DNA from: a virus
Strand: one strand, 5' to 3'
IMG/VR virus record: IMGVR_UViG_3300050821_003855
Span: 1 to 31,229 of that record
Length of the DNA stretch: 31,229 nt
Part shown: positions 5,254-14,261 of the stretch, piece after piece
Numbering within the stretch: the stretch's first letter is position 1
Layout of the letters: each line of letters opens with the position of its first letter
Made by a program: the position numbers and the translations under genes
Notes under the pieces: model-generated
What the model was told of the DNA's origin: nothing
What the model saw: the letters and a program-made list of their open reading frames with translations, nothing else
Database searches by the model: none

Positions 5254-7281
5254 TTAAGCTCCTACAGATGAGATCCTCGCTTCCAACTGCTGGATCGCGC
5301 GGAACAGGTGGGCGAACATCGCCATCGGATCGATATGATCGACCGGGTCCACCGCCTCGTCTGACACGGCCTCCATCACCGCATCCGGCAATGTCTGGCG
5401 GATATCGGTGCTGATGAGCCCGTATGGCACGGGCGGCATGTTGTAGTCTTCACGCCATTCGAATGCGCGTATCGGCGTGGCGACGATCGCGGCCAAACTG
5501 TCGAAGTCTTCGGCCTCGCGGATGTTGCGCTTGAACCGCGCATCGCTGCGGTAGGTATTGGCGAACCATCCGCTGCCATCTGAATCGATCCAATGCATGG
5601 TGACGCCGCTCATGCCGAGTTGGCGCACGCGCTGGCTGTTGTCGCCCTGGATCACTTCGCGCTGGTCGCCGTTGCAGAACCGCCAGAACGTCGTCCCATC
5701 GAACATAAACGCGATGTTGTAGGCCGGCCCCCTGCCTTGATAGACGATGCCGTCGTTGGTCACGTATGCGCCGTTGCCGGACGAGGCATAGAGCCATCCG
5801 GCCGCCCACAGATTGGCGTTGGCATAGACCGTGCCGGCTACCGAGACATTGTTGTTGACGAAGAGCGTGTCGTCGACGGTCAGGTTCTGGTAGAACACCC
5901 CGGATTGGCTATAGACCGTGCCGTTGCAATTGATGCTGCCATTAACCTGGGCCCAGCCGGCGGTCGTGGTGGACCCATACATGGTGATGTAGCCGTTGTT
6001 ATCGACCAGCATGTGCCCGGACGATGGATTGGCGGAGCCATCCATGTTGCCGAGCCACAGGCCAGAGCCGTCGGCCCAGAAACCGACCGCGACGCCGCCG
6101 GTCCAGTAGGCGCAGACCGACGGAGAATACGCGCCAGCGATGCTGAGGATACGCCCGGCATTGGAGCGATAGGTGCCGCTGTTAGAGAGGTTGCCCTGGA
6201 AGTCGAGCGTCATCCAGTAACCGTTCTGACCCCAGCCGCGGGTGCCCGTCGCGCCGTCCCAATAGTCATACCAATTGCCGGCCCATTGCCGGTAACGATA
6301 GCGGCCGTCCCAGTTGTTAACGAAGTCGCCGAGGTTGGCAAAGTAAGTGGTGCCGGCATTCCATGTGTTGCCATAGACGGTGAGGCTTGAATTGACGACC
6401 AGTCCGCCGGTAATGGTTCCTCCAGCGAGTGGTAAATAGTTGCCCGCTACGCCACCGACGTAGCCCGTGGTCGCGATGGCACCGACACCTGTGCCGTCGA
6501 CCGCCATCTCGACGAAGGAACCGTCCCAGCCGAACGCGAGATGGTGCTGCCCCCAGTAACCGCCGAGGCCAGGGAATGCGATGCCGGTGCTGCCCACGCC
6601 GAGCGTTCCGCTCATCACCCCGCCGGCCAAAGGCACATAGGGCAGCAACGCGCCGTTGACGGTCGGCGGGTGCGAGAAGTTTACGACACCCGTCGCACGG
6701 TTGATCGCCAGCGGTGCGTCGAGATAGGTGCCAGCGTCGCTGTAGCGTGCGATGGTGAAATTAGAACCGGAGTTGCTGCCTTGCTCCGGCGCATTGTCAG
6801 CGAACACCGTCGCCCAGCGGAGCAACGTTCCGGTGTAGCCGAGCAGCTGCGCGCCCTGGCCTTGCTGGCGGCTCAGGCTGATCTGCGCCCACGTCCCCGC
6901 CGTCGCGGTGATCCCGAACGTGCTGGCGTTGATCTGCAACGGCCCGGTCAATGTGCCGCCGGTGAGCGGCAGGAAGTTCGTGCCAATCGAAGACTGCGCG
7001 ACGTGAACCACGGCAGCGCGGAAATGCGCCTCCAGCGCCGCCAGCCCGCCCGGCGTTCCGTCGTCCAGCATGTCCTGGCCGATTTCGTCGACGGTGAACT
7101 GGCCGATCATGTGCGACACGATCGACGCCTGCCGCCACACCTTATTCAATTGTATGGACAGCGCTGTGCCGGTGCTAAAGCCGAGGATGCGCGCGGTAAA
7201 ACCCGGGTCGATATAGGCAGCCTGCGTCAGCACATCCGCAGCCGGATCGCCCGCGAAAGTTTGGAAGTCGTTGGTCGCCAC
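5254..7281 (-). CDS. Tail fibre with C-terminal S74 intramolecular chaperone, 675 aa
   Basis: GTG start at 7281 with AAGGGGA upstream. Residues ~1-90 form a helical attachment region. Then come repeated beta modules opening with [24 protein letters not shown] and LPLAGGTITGGL, typical of trimeric phage fibres. A long Gly/Ser/Tyr/Trp-rich shaft (~300-575) follows. The C-terminal ~97 residues are a peptidase_S74 chaperone: SDARFK, with S579 and K584 at the five-residue spacing of the Ser-Lys dyad, then SLAAIVATPIRAFEW and PYGLIS. In this family the domain folds the trimer and then cleaves itself off before the serine. The role is receptor binding at the baseplate. It follows the DUF2612 gene. 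Confidence 0.9.
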   Translation of the reverse strand: MATNDFQTFAGDPAADVLTQAAYIDPGFTARILGFSTGTALSIQLNKVWRQASIVSHMIGQFTVDEIGQDMLDDGTPGGLAALEAHFRAAVVHVAQSSIGTNFLPLTGGTLTGPLQINASTFGITATAGTWAQISLSRQQGQGAQLLGYTGTLLRWATVFADNAPEQGSNSGSNFTIARYSDAGTYLDAPLAINRATGVVNFSHPPTVNGALLPYVPLAGGVMSGTLGVGSTGIAFPGLGGYWGQHHLAFGWDGSFVEMAVDGTGVGAIATTGYVGGVAGNYLPLAGGTITGGLVVNSSLTVYGNTWNAGTTYFANLGDFVNNWDGRYRYRQWAGNWYDYWDGATGTRGWGQNGYWMTLDFQGNLSNSGTYRSNAGRILSIAGAYSPSVCAYWTGGVAVGFWADGSGLWLGNMDGSANPSSGHMLVDNNGYITMYGSTTTAGWAQVNGSINCNGTVYSQSGVFYQNLTVDDTLFVNNNVSVAGTVYANANLWAAGWLYASSGNGAYVTNDGIVYQGRGPAYNIAFMFDGTTFWRFCNGDQREVIQGDNSQRVRQLGMSGVTMHWIDSDGSGWFANTYRSDARFKRNIREAEDFDSLAAIVATPIRAFEWREDYNMPPVPYGLISTDIRQTLPDAVMEAVSDEAVDPVDHIDPMAMFAHLFRAIQQLEARISSVGA

Positions 7282-7297
7282 GGCATGTCCCCTTTAT

Positions 7298-7984
7298 TTA
7301 TGCTTCCAGCACGATCACGCCCCAGGCTGCCTGATTAAAACCACCGAGCAATCCGCCCTCCTCATAAGGCACGTTGAACGCAAAGATGGGTTGCGTGCTG
7401 ACGGTCGTCTCGATGAAGTTGATATGCACGCCACTGGGCTTGATCGGGAAGTCCTGTTCCAAAATCGCCAACAGCAGCGAACTGACGAACGCGCCAGGGA
7501 TCAACACGTCCATCGACATCAGCCCGGTCGGCGTGTCGCCTAGATCCTGAATTGCGATGCCGGGAAACACTGCGTCGAGCGGCTCGGCGATCTGCGCCAG
7601 CGTGCCGTCCCATTGGTTGGCGATGGCCTGCAGCTTCAGCACCGTGCGATAGGTGTCATCGTCCATCGCGGTGATCGCGTCGGTCGGATCATACTGGCCG
7701 AGCCAGATGCCCTGGTTGAACCCGGTCCTCGCGCCGCCGCCATCATTGAACGAAAAGAACACACCCCTGATCGGCGTCTCGACATAGCGGGTGCGGCCGA
7801 TCCACTGGCCGACCTGATCGAGTTGCACGCCGACGGCGGTGTCGAGGTCGAAGTCCGCCGTGAGCTTCGCCAGCATGTCCTGCGCATCGACAAGCGGCTG
7901 CACCAGGGCGGCGACCGTGTTGACGAACCGCGGCTTGTCGGAATGCCACGAGGTGATGAGGCCGAGGTAATCCGCGAGCGTCAT
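7298..7984 (-). CDS. DUF2612 baseplate protein, 228 aa
   Basis: Order and sequence match DUF2612 phage proteins: an N-terminal helical part (PRFVNTVAALVQPLVDAQDM, LDTAVGVQLDQVGQWIGRTR), a middle segment with DDDTYRTVLKLQAIANQWDG, and a beta-rich C-terminus. In contractile-tail phages this gene follows the gpJ-like wedge gene and precedes the fibre, as here. It is the likely counterpart of P2 gpI, linking the wedge to the fibre. Domain identity is good by pattern; the linking role is inferred from position. ATG at 7984. Confidence 0.85.
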   Translation of the reverse strand: MTLADYLGLITSWHSDKPRFVNTVAALVQPLVDAQDMLAKLTADFDLDTAVGVQLDQVGQWIGRTRYVETPIRGVFFSFNDGGGARTGFNQGIWLGQYDPTDAITAMDDDTYRTVLKLQAIANQWDGTLAQIAEPLDAVFPGIAIQDLGDTPTGLMSMDVLIPGAFVSSLLLAILEQDFPIKPSGVHINFIETTVSTQPIFAFNVPYEEGGLLGGFNQAAWGVIVLEA

Positions 7985-7985
7985 G

Positions 7986-9173
7986 CTAGCTCACCGTGAT
8001 GACCACGTCGGCCGGATCGCACGTCGCCTCCTGGAAAATGCTGATCGGGATGTTCGCCGTGCCATAGGTGCCGGCAGGCGGCGTCGCGATGGTCATCGCG
8101 GTGATGTCGTAGGTGTTGGTGGCGTTGGCGTCGTCCAGATCGGCCGGCGACCAGAGCTTGGAATAGATCACGTCATCGCCCGAGCCGAGCGCGTTGATGT
8201 AGTCGGCCACCGACTGACTGATCGCCGCGCCGACGATCGTCGAGTACCCGGCCTTTGCCGTCAGCGTGATCCGCACCCCGATCGGCACGGTGACCGGGAT
8301 GAAGAACCCGATGTCGTGGCTCAGCCCGTAGATGTCCTGCACCGTCTCGCGCGTGCTGCCATAGGTGTAGCAGCCCGGCGTCTTTTTGGTGAGGATGGTC
8401 TGGCAAATTTGCACAGCATCGCCGCCGGCGACCACAAGCGAGATGCTGTGCGGCGGCAGGCCATTCGCGTCGGTCGCATTGGTGTCGTTCTCATAGCCCA
8501 CGGTTTCGACCACGCCCGGCAGCCCGGCGACCGCGCCGATGATCCCATCCAGCACCGACAGCGCCGGCAGCGCCGTCGATTGGCTTTGGCGCACGCGCAG
8601 CAACGGGTCGCTCTCGACCGGCGCGCCCGGTGTCGCCGAAGCCGGATTGGTGGCGGACTGCCAGCCCAGGGTGACGGTGGCGATGCGCGAAATATCATTG
8701 GGTGGTGCAGTGACTGCGCCGAGGGTCTGACAGGTCGCGGTGACGGTGACGGTGCCGCTCGGCGGGATGATCACACTGGGTGGCAGCGCCCAATTGTTGC
8801 CCGGCGTGTCCTGCACGATGCCGTTGGTGATCACCGCGCCGGCCTGTCCGATCAGCACCAGCGCTGCGGACGAAGCCGATGGCACATGGCGTGCCATGCC
8901 GTTGATCTTCACCATCGAGCTCAGCCCGACACCCTGCGATGTGCTCGGGCTGTAGGAGTTGTAGACCGCCATGCACGCGGCATTCGTATCGCTCACCGCG
9001 AGCGCAAAGATCCCGATGAGCTGGCCGTCCTGCGACGACGGATCGACCACGATGTCGGCGCCGTAGATGGCCTGGAACTGCGAGATGAGAAACGCCTGAA
9101 CGGCGGAAAATGTCGGCGCGTGAATGCCGGTCGCATCGACATAGGCCGCCGTGGGCGAAACGCTTCCCGACAT
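7986..9173 (-). CDS. Baseplate J/gp47-like wedge protein, 395 aa
   Basis: The Mu gp47/P2 gpJ family is recognised from an N-terminal helix (FSAVQAFLISQFQAIYGADI) followed by DPSSQDGQLIGIFALAVSDT. Next comes a beta-rich central domain with repeated GAV/NGI/TPGNNW-type turns, then RVRQSQSTALPALSVLDGII. The C-terminal part is the family's VADYINALGSGDDVIYSKL region. The protein is an arm of the baseplate wedge that transmits the contraction signal. ATG at 9173; the upstream gene's stop lies next to it. Length is typical for the family. Confidence 0.92.
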   Translation of the reverse strand: MSGSVSPTAAYVDATGIHAPTFSAVQAFLISQFQAIYGADIVVDPSSQDGQLIGIFALAVSDTNAACMAVYNSYSPSTSQGVGLSSMVKINGMARHVPSASSAALVLIGQAGAVITNGIVQDTPGNNWALPPSVIIPPSGTVTVTATCQTLGAVTAPPNDISRIATVTLGWQSATNPASATPGAPVESDPLLRVRQSQSTALPALSVLDGIIGAVAGLPGVVETVGYENDTNATDANGLPPHSISLVVAGGDAVQICQTILTKKTPGCYTYGSTRETVQDIYGLSHDIGFFIPVTVPIGVRITLTAKAGYSTIVGAAISQSVADYINALGSGDDVIYSKLWSPADLDDANATNTYDITAMTIATPPAGTYGTANIPISIFQEATCDPADVVITVS

Positions 9174-9590
9174 TCACCACACTCCGGCTGCGAGAGAGAG
9201 ACGAAACTGCGTGATGTTGACCAGCCCCGTCTGCGTGAGATCGGCCGGCACCATGACGATGCGGGTGCCGCCCGTGGCCTGGATCCCCACCGCCGTCGCG
9301 ATCGGCACCGCTGGCGCTACGTCTCGCGGCGCCGGCCCAGGCGCGCGCAACGCCAGCCTGACCGGTGCGGGCGGCGGCGGCACCACAAGGCGCAGCACGG
9401 GCGAGGGGGCGACCGGAGCCAGGGGCGACGGACGCCTGGCGGGGCGTGGCGGCGGCGCGACAACCAGTGGGGGGACAAGCCGCACCCGCGGCGCGACGGC
9501 GCGTAGCGTCGGCTGTGGCCGCGGACGGGGGGCTTCGCGGGCGCGGGCTATCCGGCCTGGCGGCAGCGCCCGCAGAACGGCAATCGGCAT
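9174..9590 (-). CDS. Short paralogue of the wedge protein C-terminus, 138 aa
   Basis: ATG at 9590 overlaps the stop of the upstream gene. The first ~85 residues are a Pro/Arg/Ala-rich, probably disordered tail. Residues ~95-138 resemble the end of the neighbouring 175-aa protein: GIQATGGTRIVMVPADLTQT here against GLGIAGGTALTMVPADLTQG there, both ending in LAAG-x-W. This suggests partial gene duplication. It may be a minor baseplate component; no enzymatic motif is visible. The frame has the same GC-rich codon use as its neighbours, but low complexity in the first half lowers confidence. Confidence 0.65.
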   Translation of the reverse strand: MPIAVLRALPPGRIARAREAPRPRPQPTLRAVAPRVRLVPPLVVAPPPRPARRPSPLAPVAPSPVLRLVVPPPPAPVRLALRAPGPAPRDVAPAVPIATAVGIQATGGTRIVMVPADLTQTGLVNITQFRLSLAAGVW

Positions 9591-10117
9591 TACCAGCTTC
9601 CTGCTGCGAGGGTCTTGATCTCGAAGTCGGTGACATCGCTACGCGGGCCCTGGGTCAGATCGGCCGGCACCATCGTCAGCGCCGTGCCGCCCGCTATGCC
9701 GAGCCCGGTCGCCGCGATCTGCGTGCCGCTCGGCGCGGCCGGCGGCAGCGGCGGGACCGTCGCCGGCAGCTTGGTCGCCGCCAGCGCCACCGGGCCGAAC
9801 ACCGTGTCCAGCGTCATCGCCACGCTCCAGGTGCGCGTGTCATCGATCCGCGACCCGTAGCTGGGGATGTCCTGCACGCCGATGGTGTCGAGCACTTGGC
9901 CACGCACCACGAGGTCACGCGTCGCCGCGGTGCGCTCGCCCAGCACCTCGGTCTTCCACGGGGTGCCCTGCGTCAGATCGGCGAACCACTCGCCCTGGTT
10001 CAACCGCAGCCGCGTCATCACCAATTGGCCGACGCCCTCCGGCTGGTTGATCCACAGGTTGCCTTGGCCCTGGCCGAACGTGGCATCGCCATTGGCGTCC
10101 AGACGGCGCAGTCGCAT
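9590..10117 (-). CDS. gp25-like baseplate wedge protein, 175 aa
   Basis: The start is the ATG at 10117 (a frame extending to 10225 begins in non-protein-like sequence). The N-terminal block MRLRRLDANGDATFGQGQG, then EGVGQLVMTRLRLNQGEWF, DLTQGTPW and VRGQVLDTIGV is the usual pattern of a phage family taking the gp25/gpW wedge position: the strand, LRLNQGEWF core and TPW turn are diagnostic. A proline-rich hinge (~115-130) leads to a C-terminal beta unit with VPADLTQ that is repeated in the next gene. It sits between the spike and gpJ-like genes as expected for a wedge subunit. Confidence 0.8.
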   Translation of the reverse strand: MRLRRLDANGDATFGQGQGNLWINQPEGVGQLVMTRLRLNQGEWFADLTQGTPWKTEVLGERTAATRDLVVRGQVLDTIGVQDIPSYGSRIDDTRTWSVAMTLDTVFGPVALAATKLPATVPPLPPAAPSGTQIAATGLGIAGGTALTMVPADLTQGPRSDVTDFEIKTLAAGSW

Positions 10118-10118
10118 C

Positions 10119-10931
10119 TCAAGTGCCCGGCGTCGGGGTTGATGGCGAGCCGGAGTGCTTCCAGTGCTTCGATAGGGTGACGTAGCCCATGGTCTGCGAC
10201 TGGGCGATGATCTCGCCATAGGCATGGATGTCGCCGGTCGCGATCACCATCGGCGCATCAAGCGTCACCTGATAGGGCGTCTTCAAGGTCACCTCGCGGC
10301 CCTGTCCGTCCACCAGCACCGATGCGGTGCCTGACTGCAGGGTGACTGCGTTGTTGGCGCCATCGACGAACACGACCGCCTCCTGGTTGTCGCCGCCGCC
10401 GGGCACGCTCGTTGCGTAGAGCGTGATGGTTTTGTTTTTGCCGTCGATCTGCACCAGGGTCATCTTGTCGTCGCTGCGCATCTGCACGGTGTTAGGATCG
10501 ACAGCCTGCGGCACCGCCGGCTGAGCCCGTGTCCCCACCATGACGAACGCATCGTTTATGTCATGCATCCGCCAGTCGGATGGCTGCTGCACGCTGCCGT
10601 GCTGATGCCAGTTATCGATCGATCGTTCCGAAAAAATGATCAGGCACTCGTCGCCGGCCGCGACCGGGAAGGTAAAGATATGTCCGCCGCCACCAGGGAA
10701 ATGCACCGGCACATCTTGAATCGGCGAGATGGTCACCGGCTGACGCGTGCCATCCATCATGGTGCGCATGCCTTGCAGCGCCGGCTGCACGACCGCCGTC
10801 ATGGTCGCTGCGTTGTAAGACACGATGACGCCGGGCATCGCCGTGTGGATCTGCGACTGCCGCGCATCATGCTCGGTTTGCGAGGCTTCCAGATCGTCGG
10901 CATAGACCTGACGCGGATCAAGATAGCTCAT
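10119..10931 (-). CDS. gp138/gpV-like central baseplate spike, 270 aa
   Basis: ATG at 10931, three bases into the overlap with the plug gene. The N-terminal OB-fold-like domain (residues ~25-140) has the Gp138_N pattern: MPGVIVSYNAATMTAVVQPA, DVPVHFPGGGGHIFTFPVAA, GDECLIIFSERSID, HDINDAFVMVG. The C-terminal half is a repetitive beta-prism (ITLYATSV, NAVTLQSGTASVLVDGQGRE, VTLKTPYQVTLDAP) that would form the trimeric needle. No HxH iron-binding tip is evident at the C-terminus, so a separate tip protein may exist. It punctures the outer membrane on contraction. Confidence 0.9.
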   Translation of the reverse strand: MSYLDPRQVYADDLEASQTEHDARQSQIHTAMPGVIVSYNAATMTAVVQPALQGMRTMMDGTRQPVTISPIQDVPVHFPGGGGHIFTFPVAAGDECLIIFSERSIDNWHQHGSVQQPSDWRMHDINDAFVMVGTRAQPAVPQAVDPNTVQMRSDDKMTLVQIDGKNKTITLYATSVPGGGDNQEAVVFVDGANNAVTLQSGTASVLVDGQGREVTLKTPYQVTLDAPMVIATGDIHAYGEIIAQSQTMGYVTLSKHWKHSGSPSTPTPGT

Positions 10932-11266
10932 GCGGGGATCCAGTATAAATGGCCGCCAGGAACGGCGCCGAGGTTGAGGTAGGTCGGCACAGCATCCGGC
11001 GCGCCATCTGTCGTCACCCATAGCTGGCCGCCGAACGCGAGATAGGCGTATTGCGCCAGCAGATCGGCGCCGGTCACCAGGGGAATGCCGCACAGGATGG
11101 GATTGCCGCCGGTATCGTTGATGTCCAGCACCCAACCGCCGCCACCGGCCCACGCAGCCGGCGCATCGCGATACTGGAACACGAACTGATAGGTCGTGCC
11201 GGCCAGCGCGATGTTATAAAACAGCGCGCCGCCGCCAGTCGGAATTTCGTAGACCGTGCCGCTCAT
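10928..11266 (-). CDS. Baseplate plug protein (Pam3 gp18-like), 112 aa
   Basis: A small beta-rich protein with the plug family pattern: IPTGGGALFYNIALAGTTYQ, then FQYRDAP, WVLDINDTGGNPILCGIPLV, TGADLLAQYAYL and LWVTTDG, ending YLNLGAVPGGHLYWIPA. In cyanophage Pam3 and related myophages this protein closes the tube lumen inside the hub. It overlaps the spike gene by four bases downstream and the Dit-like gene upstream, matching the order in related phages. ATG at 11266. Confidence 0.8.
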   Translation of the reverse strand: MSGTVYEIPTGGGALFYNIALAGTTYQFVFQYRDAPAAWAGGGGWVLDINDTGGNPILCGIPLVTGADLLAQYAYLAFGGQLWVTTDGAPDAVPTYLNLGAVPGGHLYWIPA

Positions 11267-12069
11267 GGCGATGCCTTGTGATAACCAGGGCCACCCAGCA
11301 GCGTCTGCGCGCTCGAGTTATCCTGTGGTGCAGGCTGCTGCGTGCCGCCATCCTGCGGCGCCGCGGTGGTCTGTGGGATCGCCGAATTTTGCGGCGTCTC
11401 CGGCCCGGTGTCGGCCAGATCGATCATGATCACTTCCTGCATATGCACTTCGATGATCAGCGCATACTCGGTGTGTCGGTCGTTGGTGACCGCCAATTCG
11501 GTGATGACCATGTTGCCGGCGCTCGGCTTGCTGCCGGTAAGGCTGCCGGTGGTGAACAGGTTGGACACGGCGCTGCCGAGACTGAGAGAACTCAGCGGGC
11601 TTGTGGTCTGGTCCGGATAGCTGCGCTTGCCGGTGGTCAGGACGAACGCCTGTCGGCTGGTCTGCAGGTCACGCAGCTTCTTGTATATTTGGTTGCAGCG
11701 CTGTTCGGTGAACAGGCCGAGCACATTACTCCCGGTATCGAGCAGCGAGGCGCCGCCGGCAATCGCACCGATCCCCGCCTGCACCAGCCCACCGACAATG
11801 TTGGAATTCGAAAAGCCGCACCGCATCGTCACGGTCTTCGGCAGCATGAACATATGATCGGAGACCGTCGTATTGGTTGCCACCGGATGCTGCGTCACCT
11901 GGGCGCGGTCGCTGAAATGCTCCTCGATAGTAACATCTGGAATAATGGCGCTTGTGCCGGCGCCGATCGAACGCGGCGCGCGGATGAATGCCGGCATCAG
12001 GCCGGACGCTGACAGCGCCTGCTGGCCAACGCCAGCAAACACCGATACGCCCATCAAGGCGCCGCTCAT
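11263..12069 (-). CDS. Dit-like baseplate/tail protein, 268 aa
   Basis: The core has the Dit_like phage tail pattern: VTIEEHFSDRAQVTQHPVAT, then SDHMFMLPKTVTMRCGFSNS, LRDLQTSRQAFVLTTGKRSY, NMVITELAVTNDRHTEYAL and MQEVIMIDL. This fold forms a ring linking tube and hub. The C-terminal ~45 residues are a glutamine/proline-rich, likely disordered extension (PQTTAAPQDGGTQQPAPQDN) beyond the domain. A glycine/alanine-rich helix around 95-110 interrupts the core. ATG at 12069 overlaps the tape measure stop. Confidence 0.82.
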   Translation of the reverse strand: MSGALMGVSVFAGVGQQALSASGLMPAFIRAPRSIGAGTSAIIPDVTIEEHFSDRAQVTQHPVATNTTVSDHMFMLPKTVTMRCGFSNSNIVGGLVQAGIGAIAGGASLLDTGSNVLGLFTEQRCNQIYKKLRDLQTSRQAFVLTTGKRSYPDQTTSPLSSLSLGSAVSNLFTTGSLTGSKPSAGNMVITELAVTNDRHTEYALIIEVHMQEVIMIDLADTGPETPQNSAIPQTTAAPQDGGTQQPAPQDNSSAQTLLGGPGYHKASP

Positions 12070-14261
12070 CGCAGCACGTTCGCGGTGTTGCGCACCATCG
12101 TCTCATTGACGCGGGTTTGCGCCCGATGGACATGGGCAGCGGTTTCCTGCGCATTGGCGCCGCCCTCGACGTGAATCGTGGTCTGCTGGTGCAGCGTGAC
12201 ATTGGTAGCGCCATCGCCATCGGTTTGTCTGCCAGCGGTGACAGCACCGGGGGGTTCGCCGCCCGGCTTAAGCGCCAGCTGAATGCCGCCCATGATCTGC
12301 GCTGGGGTCAATGCGCCACTCGAGATCGAGCGGCCTTCATGTTTGAATTGTTCCTCCAGCAGCCGCTCGAGAACGTTCGGATCGGCGTGGGCGACGTCAA
12401 ACTGCGCGTTGGGATCCATGCCGAGCTTGTCGACGTAGGACAGCTGTGCCCAGCCATGCAGCGCTCCGGCCAGCGTCGTGCCGTAGCGCGCCTGATTGCG
12501 TATCATCAGTTTTACCGCCGCGGCGACGCCCTCCTGCATCGATGAGAACACCGCCATGGTGTGCTGGTCGTGGGCTTGCGGGTCGGTGTATTGAAAGCGC
12601 CCCGAGGCGCCTTCCCAGTCGGCGTAATTCATGTTGCCGGGGTTATTCGCCCGCGTGCCGTAATCGCCGACCGTGCCGGGCAGATTGGCGAGCAGTGGCG
12701 GCGCGCCGGCTCCGTTGTAGCGGGGAAGCACAGCGCCCGTGACCGGCGCAGCCGACGCTGATGGAATGATCTCCCGCTTGGCCCATTGCAGCGCGTCGTT
12801 TGCATACTCCCAGAACTGGCTGGCGCCTTCCTCGTGCATCTTCTTGATGTCGTCGGAACGCCCCTTGCCGGAAATCCAGTCGACGATGGCATCGCTGCCC
12901 TTGTTCAATTGGTCTTGCAGCCAGTCGGTGATCATCACCGAAATCGCGACGCCTACACCCGCGCGGACCAAGCCCCCTATGGTCGCGGCCGTTCCGACCG
13001 TCGCACCAGACGCTGCGCCTGCGCCTGCGGCTGCCCCAGCGCCTGCGGCACCAGCGGCGCCGAAAATCGCGCGCCACAACATGCCGCCCATACCCATCCA
13101 AGCCCCGGCGCCGATCACTCCCAGGGCGGCTGCGATGGACCAGAGGTCGACCTTGATGCCAGCAATGCAGACGCTGAGATCGCCGAACTTGTCGACCCAA
13201 CTCCAATCCCAGTGACTGGTGCCGCCCCGCTCATAGGTGGCGAGGTCGTCTAACAGCAGCACCAGCGCGGACAGACCAGCGACCATCCAACCGATAGGCG
13301 ACATCATCATTGCTACGCCGAGGCCGATCAGCGCTTCCGCAGCATAGCGCAGCACGTCGGGCAATTGGCCGAACAACTGGAAGATCTCTTGCAGGCCATG
13401 AACGAGGTGGCTGCCGACATCAATCAGGTCAGTGAGCAGCGCGAGGAACACGGAAATCGCTGTTGCCGCGGCTTTCAACAGAGCGTTGATCTGCGGCATG
13501 TTGTCTTTGATTATGTCGAACAGCCGGTTCAACAGCGGCAACAACTGCGGCAGCAACGCCGCGCTGAATGCAGCGCGCATCGCCCCGAACTCCTCAGTGA
13601 TGCCGCGCCACGCATTCATGTATTCGTGCGCGGTCTTGCCTGCCTCCTTCTGCTTTTCCTCGGTCAGCCCGATCGCCTCGTAGACCTGCTTATGGACCTG
13701 GGCGAAATGCTCCATCTCGCCCGACGTCATCGCCAGCATGGTTTGCACGTTGATGCCGAAGCTCTCGGCCAGCGCTCGGGCCATAGCGAACTGCTGACGC
13801 TGCGCGTCGGTGCCGTGCATGAATTCAAAAGTGCCGCCGCGCTCGCGCAGCACCTCGCCAAGTTGCTTAAATTGCTCTGCGGTATCCGTCGCGTTGATGC
13901 CAAGCATCTTCAGGAAGCCGGAGCCGGCGCTGCCGTAACGCGACGCCCAGTCGGCGAAGCCGGCCATCGACGCCTTGGCCTCTTCGCTGGAGACGCCGAG
14001 GTTGGACATCGCGAAGCTGATGGCGCGGATGTTCTCGACGGATGTGCCCATCCGCATCGACATCCAATAGAGTTTCTCGCCCGCCTCGGCGAGCGACACC
14101 GACAGCTTCACCAGCGCGCCGGTCAGCAGGGTGAGCTCAGCCGCCAGCCCCTTGGCCGACAGCGCACCGCGCGCCAGTCCCTGCAGGAAGCTCTGCTGCG
14201 AGGCAGAGTCGACCGTGTAGCGAACCGAGACGAGGAACTCTTGTAAGGTGGTCGCCGCCAT
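12066..14261 (-). CDS. Tape measure protein with C-terminal lysozyme-like domain, 731 aa
   Basis: The N-terminal region is helical with the phage tail tape measure pattern (LQEFLVSVRYTVDSASQQSF, then MRMGTSVENIRAISFAMSNL). Hydrophobic helices near the middle (ISVFLALLTDLIDV; IGLGVAMMMSPIGWMVAGLS; a Gly/Ala-rich stretch) may insert into the inner membrane. A C-terminal domain (~530-650) begins NNPGNMNYADW and continues VFSSMQEGVAAAVKLMIRN, with a Tyr and Trp-rich core resembling lysozyme or transglycosylase domains of tail proteins that clear peptidoglycan; the catalytic glutamate is not certain from pattern alone. It sets tail length. It follows the hub gene directly (TGATG overlap). Confidence 0.88.
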   Translation of the reverse strand: MAATTLQEFLVSVRYTVDSASQQSFLQGLARGALSAKGLAAELTLLTGALVKLSVSLAEAGEKLYWMSMRMGTSVENIRAISFAMSNLGVSSEEAKASMAGFADWASRYGSAGSGFLKMLGINATDTAEQFKQLGEVLRERGGTFEFMHGTDAQRQQFAMARALAESFGINVQTMLAMTSGEMEHFAQVHKQVYEAIGLTEEKQKEAGKTAHEYMNAWRGITEEFGAMRAAFSAALLPQLLPLLNRLFDIIKDNMPQINALLKAAATAISVFLALLTDLIDVGSHLVHGLQEIFQLFGQLPDVLRYAAEALIGLGVAMMMSPIGWMVAGLSALVLLLDDLATYERGGTSHWDWSWVDKFGDLSVCIAGIKVDLWSIAAALGVIGAGAWMGMGGMLWRAIFGAAGAAGAGAAAGAGAASGATVGTAATIGGLVRAGVGVAISVMITDWLQDQLNKGSDAIVDWISGKGRSDDIKKMHEEGASQFWEYANDALQWAKREIIPSASAAPVTGAVLPRYNGAGAPPLLANLPGTVGDYGTRANNPGNMNYADWEGASGRFQYTDPQAHDQHTMAVFSSMQEGVAAAVKLMIRNQARYGTTLAGALHGWAQLSYVDKLGMDPNAQFDVAHADPNVLERLLEEQFKHEGRSISSGALTPAQIMGGIQLALKPGGEPPGAVTAGRQTDGDGATNVTLHQQTTIHVEGGANAQETAAHVHRAQTRVNETMVRNTANVLR

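Noticed and set aside
7983-9506. Long rightward frame (507 codons) opposite the gpJ-like and paralogue genes
   Set aside because: The translation is Arg/His/Asp-rich without domain patterns, typical of the antisense of GC-rich genes; the leftward genes are clear family members.
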